Below are positions 6,343 through 7,370 of a DNA stretch of 7,370 bases, one piece after another. The position numbers and the translations under genes were made by a program. The stretch is taken from contig JAFOXE010000251.1 of the NCBI GenBank assembly GCA_017425765.1, positions 1 to 7,370 of the forward strand, given 5' to 3'. Position 1 is the stretch's first letter, and each line of letters opens with the position of its first letter. The notes below the pieces were generated by a model. The model was not told the origin of the DNA. It did no database searches and saw only the letters and a list, made by a program, of their open reading frames with translations. Source of the DNA: Paraprevotella sp. (GTDB taxonomy: Bacteria > Bacteroidota > Bacteroidia > Bacteroidales > Bacteroidaceae).

Positions 6343-7370
6343 ATGGCAAAAACGAACAACATCATGTTCATTCGATACCAATTACTTGCTAAATTGGTTA
6401 GAATGTGGAGAGACAATGAACTCCTTGAGAAGATTGACACACTACCCTTAGAATTGCACCCACGCAAGCAGAAGCCCTTAGGACGTTGCTGCATATATAA
6501 GGAACGTGCCGTAACGAAGTACAAAACCATGGCCATGTTAGGATTTGACATGGACGACGAAACCAATGAGATAGAACGCTTGTCGTCATATGCAAACCGT
6601 ATGATGGAGCGCGAAAACATCCGTCCCGACAAGAACATTCTAAGTGTAATGGACGAAGCATGCTCATCATGCGTAAAAATCAATTACGAAGTAAGTAATT
6701 TGTGCCGTGGATGTGCTGCACAAGCTTGCTACAATAATTGTCCGAAGGATGCCATATCATTCGACCGTGAAGGTCACGCTGTCATTGACCATGAAAAGTG
6801 TATCAGTTGCGGAAAGTGCCACCAAATGTGTCCTTATCACGCGATTGTATACATACCCGTGCCTTGTGAAGAAGCATGCCCAGTTAAAGCCATCTCAAAA
6901 GACGAATACGGCATCGAACACATCGACCCCAATAAATGTATCTATTGCGGAAAGTGCTTGAATGCTTGCCCGTTTGGTGCAATATTTGACACCTGTGCTG
7001 TATTTGACGTATTAAAACGTATCAAGAGTAAGGATAAGAAGGTGGTGGCTATGGTGGCACCATCTGTCTTGGCACAGTTCAAAGAACCTGTTGAGAAAAT
7101 ATTTGGTGCAATGCGTGCCATCGGCTTCGACGATGTGATTGAAGTGGCCTATGGTGCAGAGGAAACCATACGCAATGAAGCAAAGGAATTTGTCGAGAAA
7201 ATGGAAGAAGGCGCTCCTTTCATGACCACAAGTTGTTGCTCGGCTTATATGCAGTTGGTTAAAAAACATATTCCGGAACTTGCTCCCTATGTATCAACAA
7301 CAGGCTCACCAATGTTCTATACAGCACGTTACGCAAAGGAGAAACATCCTGATTGCGTTAATCGTAACCC
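6343..7370 (+). CDS. Monomeric [FeFe]-hydrogenase, group B-like, 3'-truncated by the window edge
   Basis: This enzyme should interconvert protons plus electrons and H2, with ferredoxin as the probable cytoplasmic electron partner. The 342 visible codons start at ATG 6343 (MAKTNNIMF), preceded by an A-rich leader. An N-terminal region (1-105) carries C49-C50 and no recognised domain. A cysteine-rich segment follows: C107-x2-C110, then C121/C124/C129/C133-P spaced CX2CX4CX3CP, a regular ferredoxin motif C153/C156/C159/C163-P, a partial CX3CP at C175/C179, and a second regular motif C199/C202/C205/C209-P. The catalytic H domain begins near 230 (VVAMVAPSVLAQF). Its first H-cluster motif is TSCCSAY (296-302), with both cysteines of the usual TSCCPxW kept but Pro replaced by Ser and Trp by Tyr; STTGSPM (318-324) follows. 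Motifs L2 and L3 lie beyond the edge. The N-terminal architecture and TSCC context suggest the TIGR04105-type group B1/B3 family. The maturase operon is divergent next door, which supports function. No NADH-binding partner gene is in view. Confidence 0.9.
   Translation, partial: MAKTNNIMFIRYQLLAKLVRMWRDNELLEKIDTLPLELHPRKQKPLGRCCIYKERAVTKYKTMAMLGFDMDDETNEIERLSSYANRMMERENIRPDKNILSVMDEACSSCVKINYEVSNLCRGCAAQACYNNCPKDAISFDREGHAVIDHEKCISCGKCHQMCPYHAIVYIPVPCEEACPVKAISKDEYGIEHIDPNKCIYCGKCLNACPFGAIFDTCAVFDVLKRIKSKDKKVVAMVAPSVLAQFKEPVEKIFGAMRAIGFDDVIEVAYGAEETIRNEAKEFVEKMEEGAPFMTTSCCSAYMQLVKKHIPELAPYVSTTGSPMFYTARYAKEKHPDCVNRN

Noticed and set aside
6343..7370. Group A (trimeric, NADH-linked, or CpI-like) [FeFe]-hydrogenase
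   Set aside because: There is no N-terminal [2Fe-2S] domain or TSCCPGW motif, and no NuoE/NuoF-like genes are adjacent in view; group B-like features fit better, though the missing C-terminal half leaves some doubt.

Overview
The window looks like chromosomal DNA of an anaerobic member of the Bacteroidota, probably of the order Bacteroidales. Three things point there: a type III glutamine synthetase of the form found in Bacteroides, start codons without clear Shine-Dalgarno sequences, and TAnnTTTG boxes (the Bacteroidota -7 promoter element) upstream of genes. Genus cannot be fixed from the sequence. Every real gene here encodes a recognisable protein; no tRNA, rRNA, CRISPR array or transposase gene is visible.

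Layout: (1) positions 2-2140, plus strand, hold the 3' 99% or so of glnN (GSIII), whose true start lies left of the window. (2) Positions 2141-2466 are a 326-base gap between convergent genes. It is unusually structured: a 12-base palindrome, a 21-base-arm hairpin that is the likely glnN terminator, an orphan TAnnTTTG box, a phased series of CACACG-type words about 23 bases apart, and a second hairpin at the end of the opposing operon. (3) Positions 2467-6257, minus strand, hold hydE-hydG-hydF, the full set of [FeFe]-hydrogenase H-cluster maturation genes; hydE and hydG overlap by 13 bases and hydF follows hydG after 63 bases. (4) Positions 6258-6342 are a divergent promoter region with one -7-like box for each direction. 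(5) From 6343 to the right edge, plus strand, is the 5' part (342 codons) of a monomeric-type [FeFe]-hydrogenase rich in Fe-S cysteines, closest in character to group B rather than the well studied group A.

The right half is therefore a self-contained hydrogenase module. HydE and HydG are radical SAM enzymes that build the organometallic precursor of the H-cluster, HydF is the GTPase scaffold that carries and delivers it, and the divergently transcribed hydrogenase is the evident client. Assimilatory glnN on the left is an unrelated neighbour. The points most worth checking are the altered L1 motif and unusual cysteine spacing of the hydrogenase, and the repeat-rich convergent intergenic region. 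I did not find evidence for a wholly new system.
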